From positions 1,364,001 to 1,428,000 of the forward strand of contig NZ_CP078076.1 in assembly GCF_023101165.1 (NCBI RefSeq): a stretch of 64,000 nt of DNA, read 5' to 3'. Positions 16,021 through 24,462 of this stretch are shown one piece after another. The stretch comes from Microbacterium sufflavum (GTDB taxonomy: Bacteria > Actinomycetota > Actinomycetes > Actinomycetales > Microbacteriaceae). Below the pieces are notes generated by a model. The model was not told the DNA's origin. It did not search any database and saw only the letters and a list, made by a program, of their open reading frames with translations. The position numbers were made by a program, and so were the translations under genes. Each line of letters starts with the position of its first letter. Within the stretch, counting starts at the first letter, position 1.

Positions 16021-17003
16021 GCGTTACGACCACGACCACGTCGGTGGTGATCCCCGAGCGCACACCCCGGGAGAAGCTCGCGCACTTCGCGCGCACCTCG
16101 ACCGTCTACATCGCGCTGGTGGTGCTCATCGTCTACAACCTGGTGGCCACCTCCGGCTTCGCGACCGTCGCCACCCTGCAGAACGTGCTGTTCGCCGTCG
16201 CTCCGATCGTGCTGATCGCGGTCGGCCAGACACTCGCTATCGGAACCGGGGGGATCGACCTGTCGGTCGGGTCGGTGATGTCGCTGTCGTCCGCGATGAT
16301 CGCGCTGTATCTCGGGTACGGCGAGGTGGTGGCGCTGCTGACGGGAGTTCTGGTCGCAGCGGCTCTGGGTGTGCTCAACGGCACCATGATCGCCTACCTG
16401 CGCATCAACCCGCTCATCACCAGCCTCGGGCTGCTGGTCGCCGTCCGCGGCCTCGCTCAAGCCCTCTCGGGTGGGGCGCGCAGCCCGCTGCCCGGCGACG
16501 GCCTGTTCGAGTGGCTGGGCAATGCCGTGCTGTTCGGCATCCCTGCCGTCGCACTGATCGCGGTCGTCGTGGCGGCGGCGATGTGGCTGCTGGTCAAGAA
16601 GACGACGTTCGGACGGTACGCGCTCTTCGCGGGCTCGAACCGCGCGGCCGCCCACCTCACGGGTACGCCGCGCAACCGCACGCTCATCGCGATCTACGCC
16701 CTCAGCGCCGGTCTCGCCGGTCTCGCCGGCGCTTTCGTGTCGGCGCGCATCGGGGCGTCCGATCCCAGCTTCATCGGCATCCATCTGGAGCTGACCGCGA
16801 TCGCCGCCGTGGTGATCGGCGGCACGCCGCTCGTCGGCGGTCGCATCAACATCGGGGGCACGGTCGCCGCAGCGGTCTTCCTCCAGGTGCTCGACACCAC
16901 GTTCATCATGAACAACCTCGATTTCGCGTACGCGCAGGTACTGAAGGCGGTCCTCATCGTGGTCGCCCTCTTCCTGCAGCGTGCTGGGAAGGACGCACGA
17001 TGA
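16017..17003 (+). CDS. Sugar ABC transporter permease (YtfT/RbsC type)
   Basis: 328 residues, about eight to ten hydrophobic segments. The CUT2 permease hallmark GTGGIDLSVGS is near residue 75, and the conserved GGTPLVGGRINIGGT loop near 265. The GTG start overlaps the ATPase stop (GTGA) with GGGAGG about 8 bases upstream; longer in-frame extensions run through the ATPase gene and are rejected. It would pair with the second permease to form a heterodimeric channel, as YtfT does with YjfF. Confidence 0.88.
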   Translation: MSVTTTTTSVVIPERTPREKLAHFARTSTVYIALVVLIVYNLVATSGFATVATLQNVLFAVAPIVLIAVGQTLAIGTGGIDLSVGSVMSLSSAMIALYLGYGEVVALLTGVLVAAALGVLNGTMIAYLRINPLITSLGLLVAVRGLAQALSGGARSPLPGDGLFEWLGNAVLFGIPAVALIAVVVAAAMWLLVKKTTFGRYALFAGSNRAAAHLTGTPRNRTLIAIYALSAGLAGLAGAFVSARIGASDPSFIGIHLELTAIAAVVIGGTPLVGGRINIGGTVAAAVFLQVLDTTFIMNNLDFAYAQVLKAVLIVVALFLQRAGKDAR

Positions 17004-17989
17004 CGGCCCTGGCGCAGGATCCCTCGCGACGGACGAGCGCGTCGTCGCACGGCCCGGGGCGATGGGCATCCGGCATGCAGCGCTACGGGATCGTGGGCGT
17101 GCTGGTCGCGGTCGGCATCGTGGCGACGTTCGTGTCACCGTCGTTCGGCACGATCGACAACGCCGCAAACATCGTCACCGCTGCCTGCTTCATCGGGCTG
17201 ATCACCATCGGGCAGAGCTTCGTGCTCATCACCGGCGGGATCGACCTCTCGGTGGGTTCGATGATCGGCCTCGGCACGGTGCTCGCCGCGCTGGCGGCAC
17301 CGGCCGGGTGGGTGGCGGCTCTGCTCGCGCCCATCGTCGCCGGAACCGTGCTGGGCCTCGTCAACGGCATCCTCGTCGGCAAGGCCCGCATGGCGCCCTT
17401 CATCATCACCCTCTCGGCACTGTTGGCGGTGAACGGCATCGCGGTGGCCCTCGCGAATTCGAGCATCGTGATCGATTCCGGCGTCTTCACGTCGATCGCC
17501 AACGGCAGCACCCTGGGCCTGCCCAACCTCGTCTGGATCCTGCTGCTGGCGTTCGTGGTCGCTGCCGTGGTTCTCAACCGCACCCCGTTCGGGTCGCGGA
17601 TGTTCGCCCTGGGTGGCAACGAGGAAGCCGCCCGGATGATGGGCGTCAACGTGACGCGCGTGAAGGTGCAGGTGTACACGATCAGCGGTGCACTGGCCGG
17701 GCTCGCCGGCGCGCTGCTGGCCTCGCGGCTCTCGTCCGGCGTCGCCAGCTTGGGGTCGACGTACGAGCTGAAGTCCATCGCCGCGGCGGTGATCGGCGGA
17801 GTGCTGCTCACCGGCGGGGTCGGAACCATGCTGGGCGCGCTCTCGGGCGTGCTCCTCATCGCGATGATCGACAACCTCATCAACCAGCTCGGTTCGCTCA
17901 ACGCCTATGTCCAGGACCTGTTCACCGGCGTGTTCCTCGTCCTGGCGATGATCGTGCAGACGCTCCTCAGCCGGCGACGAGAACACTGA
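17000..17989 (+). CDS. Sugar ABC transporter permease (YjfF/RbsC type)
   Basis: 329-residue second CUT2 permease. ITGGIDLSVGSMIG near residue 75 and GGVLLTGGVGTMLGAL near 275 are the family marks, with multiple membrane segments between. Its ATG overlaps the previous permease stop (ATGA). Two distinct permease genes after a YtfQ-like binder and a two-NBD ATPase give the ytfQRT-yjfF gene order. The Shine-Dalgarno is GGAAGGA about 6 bases ahead. Confidence 0.88.
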   Translation: MTALAQDPSRRTSASSHGPGRWASGMQRYGIVGVLVAVGIVATFVSPSFGTIDNAANIVTAACFIGLITIGQSFVLITGGIDLSVGSMIGLGTVLAALAAPAGWVAALLAPIVAGTVLGLVNGILVGKARMAPFIITLSALLAVNGIAVALANSSIVIDSGVFTSIANGSTLGLPNLVWILLLAFVVAAVVLNRTPFGSRMFALGGNEEAARMMGVNVTRVKVQVYTISGALAGLAGALLASRLSSGVASLGSTYELKSIAAAVIGGVLLTGGVGTMLGALSGVLLIAMIDNLINQLGSLNAYVQDLFTGVFLVLAMIVQTLLSRRREH

Positions 17990-18021
17990 CCACCACCACT
18001 CCTTCGAGAAAGGGAACCCAC

Positions 18022-18801
18022 ATGTCGACTCTCGACAGCAAGATCGCACTCATCACCGGCGCCGCCTCGGGTATGGGCCGTGCCATGGCGCTCGGTTACG
18101 CCGCCGAAGGCGCCCACGTCGTCATCGCCGACCTCAACCTGGAGGGCGCGGAGACCGTCGTCCGCGAGATCGAGGCCAGCGGAGGACATGCCTCCGCTCG
18201 AGTTCTGAACGTGGCCGATCCTGCCGCGTCCGCACAGCTCGTGGCCGACGTCGTCGAGGAGCACGGCCGCCTCGACGTGCTCGTCAACAACGCCGGCATC
18301 GGCCTGATCAAGGCGGTGTGGGACACCACGCCCGAGGAGTGGGACCGGATCTTCGCCGTGAATGTGAAGGGGCTGTTCTTCCTCACCCAGGCGGCGGCAG
18401 AACCGATGCGTCGTCAGCGCAGCGGCAAGATCATCAACATGGCCTCGGTCGCGGGTCGCCGCGGTGAGGCCCTGGTCACCGCCTACTGCGCCTCGAAGGC
18501 GACGGTGATCTCGGTCACGCAGTCGGTCGCGCTCGCCCTTGCGCCGTACGGCGTGAATGTGAACGCGATCGCCCCCGGTGTCGTCGACACTCCCTACTGG
18601 AAGGAGGTCGACAAGCAGTTCGGCGCGATCACGGGCAAGGCCGAGGGCGAGACGTTCAAGGGCATCGGTGAGACCATCCCCCTCGGGCGCACCTCCGTGC
18701 CGTCGGACATCGTGCCGATGGCGGTGTTCCTCGCAGGATCCGGCTCCGACTACATCACCGGCCAGACGTTCAACGTCGAGGGCGGAACCTACTTCAACTG
18801 A
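18022..18801 (+). CDS. SDR family oxidoreductase, polyol-dehydrogenase-like
   Basis: 259 residues. Cofactor motif TGAASGMG, NAD-type Asp in IADLN, VNNAGIG, catalytic Tyr155-x3-Lys159 in YCASK, and QTFNVEGGTYFN at the end. The GMGRA and PGVVDTPYWKEVD segments recall sorbitol/galactitol 2-dehydrogenases of the SmoS type, so oxidation of a polyol or sugar imported by the adjacent ABC system is plausible. AAAGGGAA lies about 9 bases before the ATG, which is 32 bases after the permease stop. Substrate inferred only. Confidence 0.82.
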   Translation: MSTLDSKIALITGAASGMGRAMALGYAAEGAHVVIADLNLEGAETVVREIEASGGHASARVLNVADPAASAQLVADVVEEHGRLDVLVNNAGIGLIKAVWDTTPEEWDRIFAVNVKGLFFLTQAAAEPMRRQRSGKIINMASVAGRRGEALVTAYCASKATVISVTQSVALALAPYGVNVNAIAPGVVDTPYWKEVDKQFGAITGKAEGETFKGIGETIPLGRTSVPSDIVPMAVFLAGSGSDYITGQTFNVEGGTYFN

Positions 18802-18824
18802 TCGTCTCGATTCGAGGAGCTTGC

Positions 18825-20318
18825 ATGTCCACCATCACTCCCCGCCCGCTCCTGGGCGAAGGAACCCTACTCGGCACCACGCCGCGCATGCTGGTCGGCG
18901 GTGACTGGCGCGACGCAGAAGACACCCGTCCGGTCGTCAACCCCGCCACCGGTACTGTGTTCGCCGAGGTCCCCGCCGCCGACGCCTCGCACGTCGATGC
19001 CGCGGTCTCGGCCGCGGTGCGTGCGCAGCGCGACTGGGCGCGTCGCCCGGCGACCGCGCGCGCGGCCGTCCTGGCCGAGATCATCCGACGCGTCGAGGAG
19101 AACGCGGAAGAGCTGGCGCAGCTGGTCGTCGCCGAGCAGGGCAAGACCATCACCGAGGCACGCGGAGAGATCCAGGGCGTGCGGGCGTTCTTCGACTTTG
19201 CGATGAGCCAGAAGTACCGCACGGAGGGCGAGGTCGTCACGCCGTCGAGTGCGGAGCGTCAGCTGATCATCCGCGAGGAGCCGTTGGGTGTGGTCGTGGC
19301 GATCATCCCGTGGAACTTCCCGGCAGCGATCTTCGCTCGCAAGGTGGCTCCCGCGCTGATGACCGGCAACGCCATCATCGTCAAGCCGAGCGATGTCACT
19401 CCGCTCTCGTCCCTCGCCCTCGCGCGGATCTGTCAGGACGCGGGCGTTCCCGACGGGCTCCTCAGCGTGCTCACGGGGCGCGGCAGCGTCGTGGGGACGG
19501 CGCTGATCGACCACCCGGACACGTCGATGATCACGGTCACCGGGTCCACGAGGGCGGGGGTCGAGATCCTCGAGCGCGCGGCGAAGAAGGTCATCCCGGT
19601 GTCGCTCGAGCTGGGAGGCAAGGCCCCCTTCATCGTGTTCGGCGACGCCGACCTTCCACGCGCCGTGCAGGACGCATTCGAGGCGCGGTTCATGAACTGC
19701 GGTCAGGTGTGCACCTGCAACGAGCGCACGTACGTGCACCGGTCGGTGTTCGACGAGTTCGTCGCTCGGCTCGTCGAGAAGGTCCGCGGCCTGCGGGTGG
19801 GGGATCCGCTCGATGAGGACTCGCAGATGGGCCCGAAGGTGTCGGCGGAGGAATGGGCGAAGGTCGACGACATGGTGGCGGCGGCGGTGGCGGCCGGTGC
19901 GAAGGTCGAGATCGGCGGCGGGCGGCCGTCGGGGTCCGAAGGGAATCCGGGGTTCTGGTACGCCCCGACGGTCTTGACGGGTGTGACGAACGAGATGGAC
20001 ATCGTGCAGCAGGAGGTGTTCGGGCCGGTGCTGCCGATCGTGCCGTTCGACGACGAGGACGAGGTCTTCGACTTCGCCAACTCCACCCCGTACGGTCTCA
20101 CCGCCTACGTCTACACGACCGACATCCGCACGGCCCTGCGCGCAACGGACGCACTCGCGTTCGGCGAGGTGTACATCAACCGGGTGGGCCCGGAAGAGGT
20201 GTCGGGCTTCCACACGGGGTGGAAGATGTCGGGTCTCGGCGGCGATGACGGGCATCACGGCTTCGAGCGCTACACCCAGCGCAAGACCGTGTACGTCGAC
20301 TACAGCCGCGACGCCTGA
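18825..20318 (+). CDS. Aldehyde dehydrogenase, AldA-like (lactaldehyde/glycolaldehyde type)
   Basis: 497-residue NAD(P)-dependent aldehyde dehydrogenase. PWNFP (oxyanion Asn), general base Glu262 in ELGGKAP, nucleophile Cys292 in MNCGQVC, and EVFGPVLPI are present. The C-terminal HTGWKMSGLGGDDGHHG resembles E. coli AldA, which oxidises lactaldehyde and glycolaldehyde. A short aldehyde would be produced if the pathway ends in an aldol cleavage. GAGGAG precedes the ATG, 23 bases after the SDR. It is the last enzyme gene of the right-reading operon; a stable hairpin follows. Confidence 0.85.
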   Translation: MSTITPRPLLGEGTLLGTTPRMLVGGDWRDAEDTRPVVNPATGTVFAEVPAADASHVDAAVSAAVRAQRDWARRPATARAAVLAEIIRRVEENAEELAQLVVAEQGKTITEARGEIQGVRAFFDFAMSQKYRTEGEVVTPSSAERQLIIREEPLGVVVAIIPWNFPAAIFARKVAPALMTGNAIIVKPSDVTPLSSLALARICQDAGVPDGLLSVLTGRGSVVGTALIDHPDTSMITVTGSTRAGVEILERAAKKVIPVSLELGGKAPFIVFGDADLPRAVQDAFEARFMNCGQVCTCNERTYVHRSVFDEFVARLVEKVRGLRVGDPLDEDSQMGPKVSAEEWAKVDDMVAAAVAAGAKVEIGGGRPSGSEGNPGFWYAPTVLTGVTNEMDIVQQEVFGPVLPIVPFDDEDEVFDFANSTPYGLTAYVYTTDIRTALRATDALAFGEVYINRVGPEEVSGFHTGWKMSGLGGDDGHHGFERYTQRKTVYVDYSRDA

Positions 20319-20342
20319 TCGCCGGCGAGCTGACGCAAGACC

Positions 20343-20379
20343 GCTGTGCCGGGTTCGGGGACCCCGGGCCCGGCACAGC
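20343..20379 (+). terminator. Strong hairpin after the aldehyde dehydrogenase gene
   Basis: GCTGTGCCGGG (20343-20353) pairs with CCCGGCACAGC (20369-20379), and the intervening CGGGG/CCCCG can extend the stem. No T-tract follows, as is common in actinobacteria. It would end the importer/enzyme transcript before lacI. Confidence 0.6.
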
Positions 20380-20398
20380 CCGCATGAGAAGATGACGC

Positions 20399-21424
20399 GT
20401 GCCCGATTCACCCCCAGCTCGCGGGCGAGTCCGTCTGATCGACGTCGCCGAACTCGCCGGCGTGACCAAATCCGTCGCCTCCCGGATCCTCAGCCGTGAC
20501 GAGACGCTGAATGTGCGGCCCAGCACCCGCGCGCGCGTGCTCGACGCTGCCGAGCGCCTGCAGTACTCTCCGCACGCCGGGGCGCGAGCGCTCGCCGCAT
20601 CGACCACCGGTGCGCTGTCGCTGCTGATCCCTGACCTGACGAACCCCGTCTACGCCCGCATCGCCCGCGGCGCCTATCAGCGCGCGCACGATCTCGGCTA
20701 CGTGGTGCTGTTGGCCGAGGACAATGAGGAGACCGATGCGCGGGCCGACTTCACCGACCTGGTGGACGCCGGTCGCGTGGATGGCCTGCTCATCGCGAGT
20801 GCCCGACAGGATCACCCGCTCATCGAGTCGGGCCGCCTCGCTGCGATCCCCCACGTGTTCGTCAACCGCACCGTGCCGGACTCCGGACGCAATGTCACCG
20901 TGGACCTGGAACTCGCGAGCCGGGTCGCGTACGAGTACCTGCATGGCCTGGGCCACCGCGCGGTCGCGCACATCTCGGGCCCCGGCGGGCTGAGCCCGGC
21001 ACGGGACAGGGAACGGGGGTTCCTGGAGGCCGCCGCTCGGTCGCATGCGCCGATACCGCACGTGGTCCACGCCGACTTCTCGGAGGCGGGCGGGTACGCC
21101 GCCGTCGAGGAGATCCTGCGCGAGCGGCCCGACATCACCGCGATCTACGCCGGCACGCTGCCGCAGTCGATCGGAGCCCTGAAATCTCTGCAGGTCCTGG
21201 GGCGCCGGGTTCCGCACGAGGTGTCTCTGCTGTCGTACGACGACCTGCCGATGGCGGCGTACCTGACGCCGGCGCTGACGACCCTGGAACTCCCACTGCA
21301 AGAGCTCGGAACCGCTGCGGTCGACGAGCTGGTGCAGCAGTTGCGCGGGGGGCCGCCGCGCGACGTCACGCTCGGCTCGCACATCCGTATCGTCGAACGG
21401 GATTCGGTCACGTCGATCTCGTGA
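20399..21424 (+). CDS. LacI-family transcriptional regulator of the catabolic island
   Basis: 341 residues. N-terminal helix-turn-helix LIDVAELAGVTKSVASRIL and hinge helix ARALAASTTG, then a sugar-binding domain with LLIPDLTNPVYARIARG, DGLLIASAR, GHRAVAHISG and LSYDDLPMAAYLTP. GTG start. Likely represses the island operons through the CG-centred palindrome at 12165 until the pathway sugar binds. The last codons and stop of the gene lie inside the right 49-bp repeat: the C-terminus TSIS-stop is read from ligase-derived DNA in another frame, so the original C-terminus may have been altered when the island joined this site. Confidence 0.85.
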   Translation: MPDSPPARGRVRLIDVAELAGVTKSVASRILSRDETLNVRPSTRARVLDAAERLQYSPHAGARALAASTTGALSLLIPDLTNPVYARIARGAYQRAHDLGYVVLLAEDNEETDARADFTDLVDAGRVDGLLIASARQDHPLIESGRLAAIPHVFVNRTVPDSGRNVTVDLELASRVAYEYLHGLGHRAVAHISGPGGLSPARDRERGFLEAAARSHAPIPHVVHADFSEAGGYAAVEEILRERPDITAIYAGTLPQSIGALKSLQVLGRRVPHEVSLLSYDDLPMAAYLTPALTTLELPLQELGTAAVDELVQQLRGGPPRDVTLGSHIRIVERDSVTSIS

Positions 21425-21458
21425 CGCGACTGGTGCGGGCTGCGTCGTGAAGGGGGTC
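21410..21458 (+). repeat. Right copy of 49-bp perfect direct repeat
   Basis: Identical to 8307-8355. It supplies the last four sense codons and the stop of the LacI gene and carries a non-functional copy of the ligase 3' end. Sequence similarity stops abruptly on both sides. Confidence 0.95.
21412..21450 (+). pseudogene. Remnant of D-Ala-D-X ligase 3' end
   Basis: The 13 final codons of the ligase (VDLVTRLVRAAS and stop) are preserved exactly, without any upstream ligase sequence. They overlap the end of lacI in a different frame. It is a footprint of the duplication that brackets the island. Confidence 0.85.
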
Positions 21459-21491
21459 GACAGGGGTCCTGCGACGGCGGATCCTGGGAAC

Positions 21492-21881
21492 ATGACGGCG
21501 TTCACGGTGCAGGATGCGTTCAGCGGTTTCAGTGTCGACGACCTCGACGCGGCGCAACGGTTCTACGGCGAGACCCTCGGGCTCGAGGTCGCCCGGAATG
21601 CGATGGGCTTCCTCGAGCTGCGGCTCGCCAGCGGCGGCAGCATCCTCGTGTACGACAAACCGAACCACGAGCCGGCGAGCTTCACGATCCTGAACTTCCC
21701 GGTGGCTGATGTGGATGCCGCGGTCGACGAGCTGCGCGCCAAGGGGGTCGAGACGAAAATCTACCCCGACGACGTGTTCCCCTCGGACGACCGCGGGATC
21801 GTGCGCGGCGACGGACGCGGGCCCGACATCGCGTGGTTCCGCGACCCGGCGGGCAACGTGCTCGCGGTGATGCAGGCCTGA
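21492..21881 (+). CDS. VOC (glyoxalase/bleomycin-resistance) family protein
   Basis: 129 residues with two beta-alpha-beta3 half-modules: DAFSGFSVDDLDAAQRFYGE with GGSILVYDKP, then LNFPVADVDAAVDEL with IAWFRDPAGNVLAVMQ. The usual metal ligands are only partly present (Ser/Gly in the first strand; Asn-Val near the C-terminal Glu site), so a metal-dependent activity is uncertain. GGGAA precedes ATG 21492; a longer frame from 21447 begins inside the repeat and is not used. Before island insertion this gene would have followed the ligase directly. Confidence 0.75.
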   Translation: MTAFTVQDAFSGFSVDDLDAAQRFYGETLGLEVARNAMGFLELRLASGGSILVYDKPNHEPASFTILNFPVADVDAAVDELRAKGVETKIYPDDVFPSDDRGIVRGDGRGPDIAWFRDPAGNVLAVMQA

Positions 21882-21903
21882 CGCCCGTCGGTCCCGCGCC
21901 GGC

Positions 21904-24438
21904 TCAGAGCCGGTCGACGGCGGTCACGGTGACCACCGCCTCGCCGGCCTCGTCTGAGGCGGCGAGGTCGATCGTGGCGCTGATGCCCCAGTCGTGGTCG
22001 CCCGCGGGGTCGTCGAGGATCTGCCGCGCGGTCCAGGCCGTCGGGCCCTCGGTGAGCAGCAGCAGCCGGGAGCTGCGGGCGTCGGCACCGGTCAGGACCT
22101 CGTCGTGCTCGGCGAAGTAGCCGTCGAGCGCGTCCGACCAGGCGTCGGCGCCGAAGCCGGGGTCGAGCTCGGCGAGCGCCGCCACGTCCTCCCGCGCGGC
22201 CAGCTGCACGCGACGGAACAGCTCGTTGCGCACCAGGATGCGGAACGCCCGGGTGTTGGCGGTGAGGCGCTTCGGGGCGGGCGGCACGATCGGCTCGTCC
22301 GGCGCGTGCGGGTCGAAGCCGCCGTTGTCGGTGCCCGTCGCGAGCTCGGTCCACTCGTCGAGCAGGCTGGAGTCGATCTGGCGCACGAGCTCGCCCAGCC
22401 ACGCGATGAGGTCGCGGAGGTCCTCGTCCTTGCGCTCCTCGGGGATCGTCTGCGATGCCGCGCGGTAGGCGTCGGACAGGTAGCGCAGCACCACGCCCTC
22501 CGACCGGGCGATCTTGTAGAACGCGACGTATTCCCCGAACGACATGGCCCGCTCGTACATGTCGCGCACGACCGACTTGGGGCGGAGGGAGAAGTCGCGG
22601 ATCCACGGCTGCGCGGCGCTGAACGTCTCGAACGCGGCGTCCAGCAGCTCGTCGAGCGGGCGTGGGTAGGTGATCTGCTCCAGCAGCTCCATCCGCTCGT
22701 CGTACTCGATCCCCTCCGCCTTCATCGCCGCGACCGCCTCGCCGCGGGCGAGGAACTCCTGCTGGCTGAGCACGGCGCGCGGGTCGTCGAGCGTCGACTC
22801 CACGATCGAGATCATGTCGAGCGCGTACGAGCCCGTGCCGGTCCCCGCGGACGGGTCGGGGTCGAGCAGGTCGAACGCGGCGAGGGCGAACGGCGACAGC
22901 GGCTGGTTGAGGGCGAAGTTCGGCGGCAGGTCGACCGTGAGGCGGATGTCGCCGTCGGCGGTGCGCTGCACGACTCCCGACTCCCGCAGCGTGCGGAAGA
23001 TGCCGATCGCCCGGAGCGCCAGCTCCCGCTGTCGGACGCGGGTCTCGTGGTTGTCGTAGACCAGGCGGCGCATGTGGGCGAACACGTCGCCGCCGCGCGC
23101 GATCACGTTGAGCATCATGGCGCTGGTGATCTGCATGTGCGAGGTCAGCGTCTCGGGTGTCGCGTCGATGAGCTTGCGGAACGACGGCTCGCCCCACGAC
23201 ACGAACCCGTCGGGCGCCTTCTTGCGGATGATCTTCCGCTTCTTCTTCGGGTCGTCTCCGGCCTTGCGGATCGCGGCGAGGTTCTCGGTCTCGTGCTCCG
23301 GAGCCTGGGCCACGACGGTGCCCGCGGTGTCGAAGCCCGCACGCCCCGCACGCCCCGCGATCTGATGGAACTCGCGGGCGTTGAGCTGCCGCATCCGCGT
23401 GCCGTCGAACTTCGTCAGGGCGGTCAGCAGCACCGTGCGGATGGGCACGTTGATGCCGACCCCCAGCGTGTCGGTGCCGCAGATCACCCGTAGCAGTCCG
23501 CGCTGGGCGAGCTGCTCGACCAGGCGGCGGTACTTCGGGAGCATGCCCGCGTGATGCACGCCGATGCCGGCGCGCAGGAACCGCGACAGCGTCTTGCCGA
23601 ACGCCGTGGTGAAGCGGAACTCGGCGATCAGGGCCGCGATCTCGTCGCGCTGCTCGCGCGACGCGACCTTCGTGCTCGACAGCGCCTGGGCGCGCTCCAT
23701 GGCCGCCGACTGCGAGAAGTGCACGATGTAGACCGGCGCCTGCCCGGTGGCGAGCAGGTCGTCGATCGTCTCGTGGATGGGCGTCGTCTCGTAGAAGAAG
23801 TGCAGCGGCACTGGGCGCTCGACACCCGTGACCGTCGCGGTCTCCCTGCCCGTGCGTCGGGTCAGGTCGGCAGCGAGTGCGGTCACGTCGCCGAGGGTCG
23901 CCGACATGAGCACGAACTGCGCCTGCGGCAGCTCCAGCAACGGCACCTGCCACGCCCACCCGCGCTCCGGGTCGGCGTAGAAGTGGAACTCATCCATCAC
24001 AACCAGTCCCACGTCGGCGTCGCTGCCGTGCCGCAGGGCGAGGTTGGCGAGGATCTCGGCGGTGCAGCAGATGATGGGAGCGTCCGCGTTGACCGAGGAG
24101 TCGCCCGTGATCATGCCGACGTTCTCGGCGCCGAAGACGTCGACCAGGGCGAAGAACTTCTCGCTCACGAGCGCCTTGATCGGCGCCGTGTAGAAGCTCC
24201 GACGGTCGCCGACGAGCGCGGCGAAGTGCGCCCCCACCGCCACCAGCGACTTGCCGGTTCCGGTGGGCGTCGAGAGGATCAGGTTGTTCCCCGAGACGAT
24301 CTCGATGAGCGCCTCGTCCTGGGCGGGGTAGAGCCGGATGCCCGTCGACTCCACCCACTCCACGAACGTCAGGTACACGGCGTCCGGATCGGCCGCGTCG
24401 GGAACGGTGGCGGGCTCGAGCCGCGGCGGGGAAGTCAT
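21904..24438 (-). CDS. Ski2-like DEAD/DEAH-box RNA helicase (DUF3516 type)
   Basis: 844 residues. Helicase core: Walker A STPTGTGKS near residue 60, VMDEFHFY (a DEFH variant of DEVH), MSATLG, GVHHAGMLPKYRR, GTDTLGVGINVPIR and the arginine-finger motif QIAGRAGRAG. A lysine-rich KKKRKIIRKK patch and a roughly 350-residue C-terminal region follow, as in actinobacterial Ski2/Mtr4-like helicases. It probably unwinds RNA in turnover or ribosome-related processing; the partner is unknown. It converges on the VOC gene with a 22-base gap. Confidence 0.87.
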   Translation of the reverse strand: MTSPPRLEPATVPDAADPDAVYLTFVEWVESTGIRLYPAQDEALIEIVSGNNLILSTPTGTGKSLVAVGAHFAALVGDRRSFYTAPIKALVSEKFFALVDVFGAENVGMITGDSSVNADAPIICCTAEILANLALRHGSDADVGLVVMDEFHFYADPERGWAWQVPLLELPQAQFVLMSATLGDVTALAADLTRRTGRETATVTGVERPVPLHFFYETTPIHETIDDLLATGQAPVYIVHFSQSAAMERAQALSSTKVASREQRDEIAALIAEFRFTTAFGKTLSRFLRAGIGVHHAGMLPKYRRLVEQLAQRGLLRVICGTDTLGVGINVPIRTVLLTALTKFDGTRMRQLNAREFHQIAGRAGRAGFDTAGTVVAQAPEHETENLAAIRKAGDDPKKKRKIIRKKAPDGFVSWGEPSFRKLIDATPETLTSHMQITSAMMLNVIARGGDVFAHMRRLVYDNHETRVRQRELALRAIGIFRTLRESGVVQRTADGDIRLTVDLPPNFALNQPLSPFALAAFDLLDPDPSAGTGTGSYALDMISIVESTLDDPRAVLSQQEFLARGEAVAAMKAEGIEYDERMELLEQITYPRPLDELLDAAFETFSAAQPWIRDFSLRPKSVVRDMYERAMSFGEYVAFYKIARSEGVVLRYLSDAYRAASQTIPEERKDEDLRDLIAWLGELVRQIDSSLLDEWTELATGTDNGGFDPHAPDEPIVPPAPKRLTANTRAFRILVRNELFRRVQLAAREDVAALAELDPGFGADAWSDALDGYFAEHDEVLTGADARSSRLLLLTEGPTAWTARQILDDPAGDHDWGISATIDLAASDEAGEAVVTVTAVDRL

Positions 24439-24462
24439 GGTCCCTCGATCATCGCATCTGCA

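Larger units (their letters stand above)
8356..21409. mobile_element. Putative integrated catabolic island bracketed by 49-bp direct repeats
   Basis: About 13.05 kb holding twelve genes of one apparent sugar-acid/polyol pathway, its importer and its regulator, and nothing unrelated. Removing it by recombination between the repeats would rejoin the ligase gene to the VOC gene at 21492 with a gap of about 140 bases or less and leave the ligase intact. Both outermost genes (kinase on the left, LacI on the right) read outward and use stop codons formed in the repeats. No integrase, transposase or conjugation gene is visible, so the mechanism is unknown. Confidence 0.6.

Noticed and set aside
8356..21409. 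Integrated phage or conjugative element
   Set aside because: No integrase, structural, replication, mobilisation or toxin-antitoxin gene. The repeats argue for insertion, but the cargo is purely metabolic.
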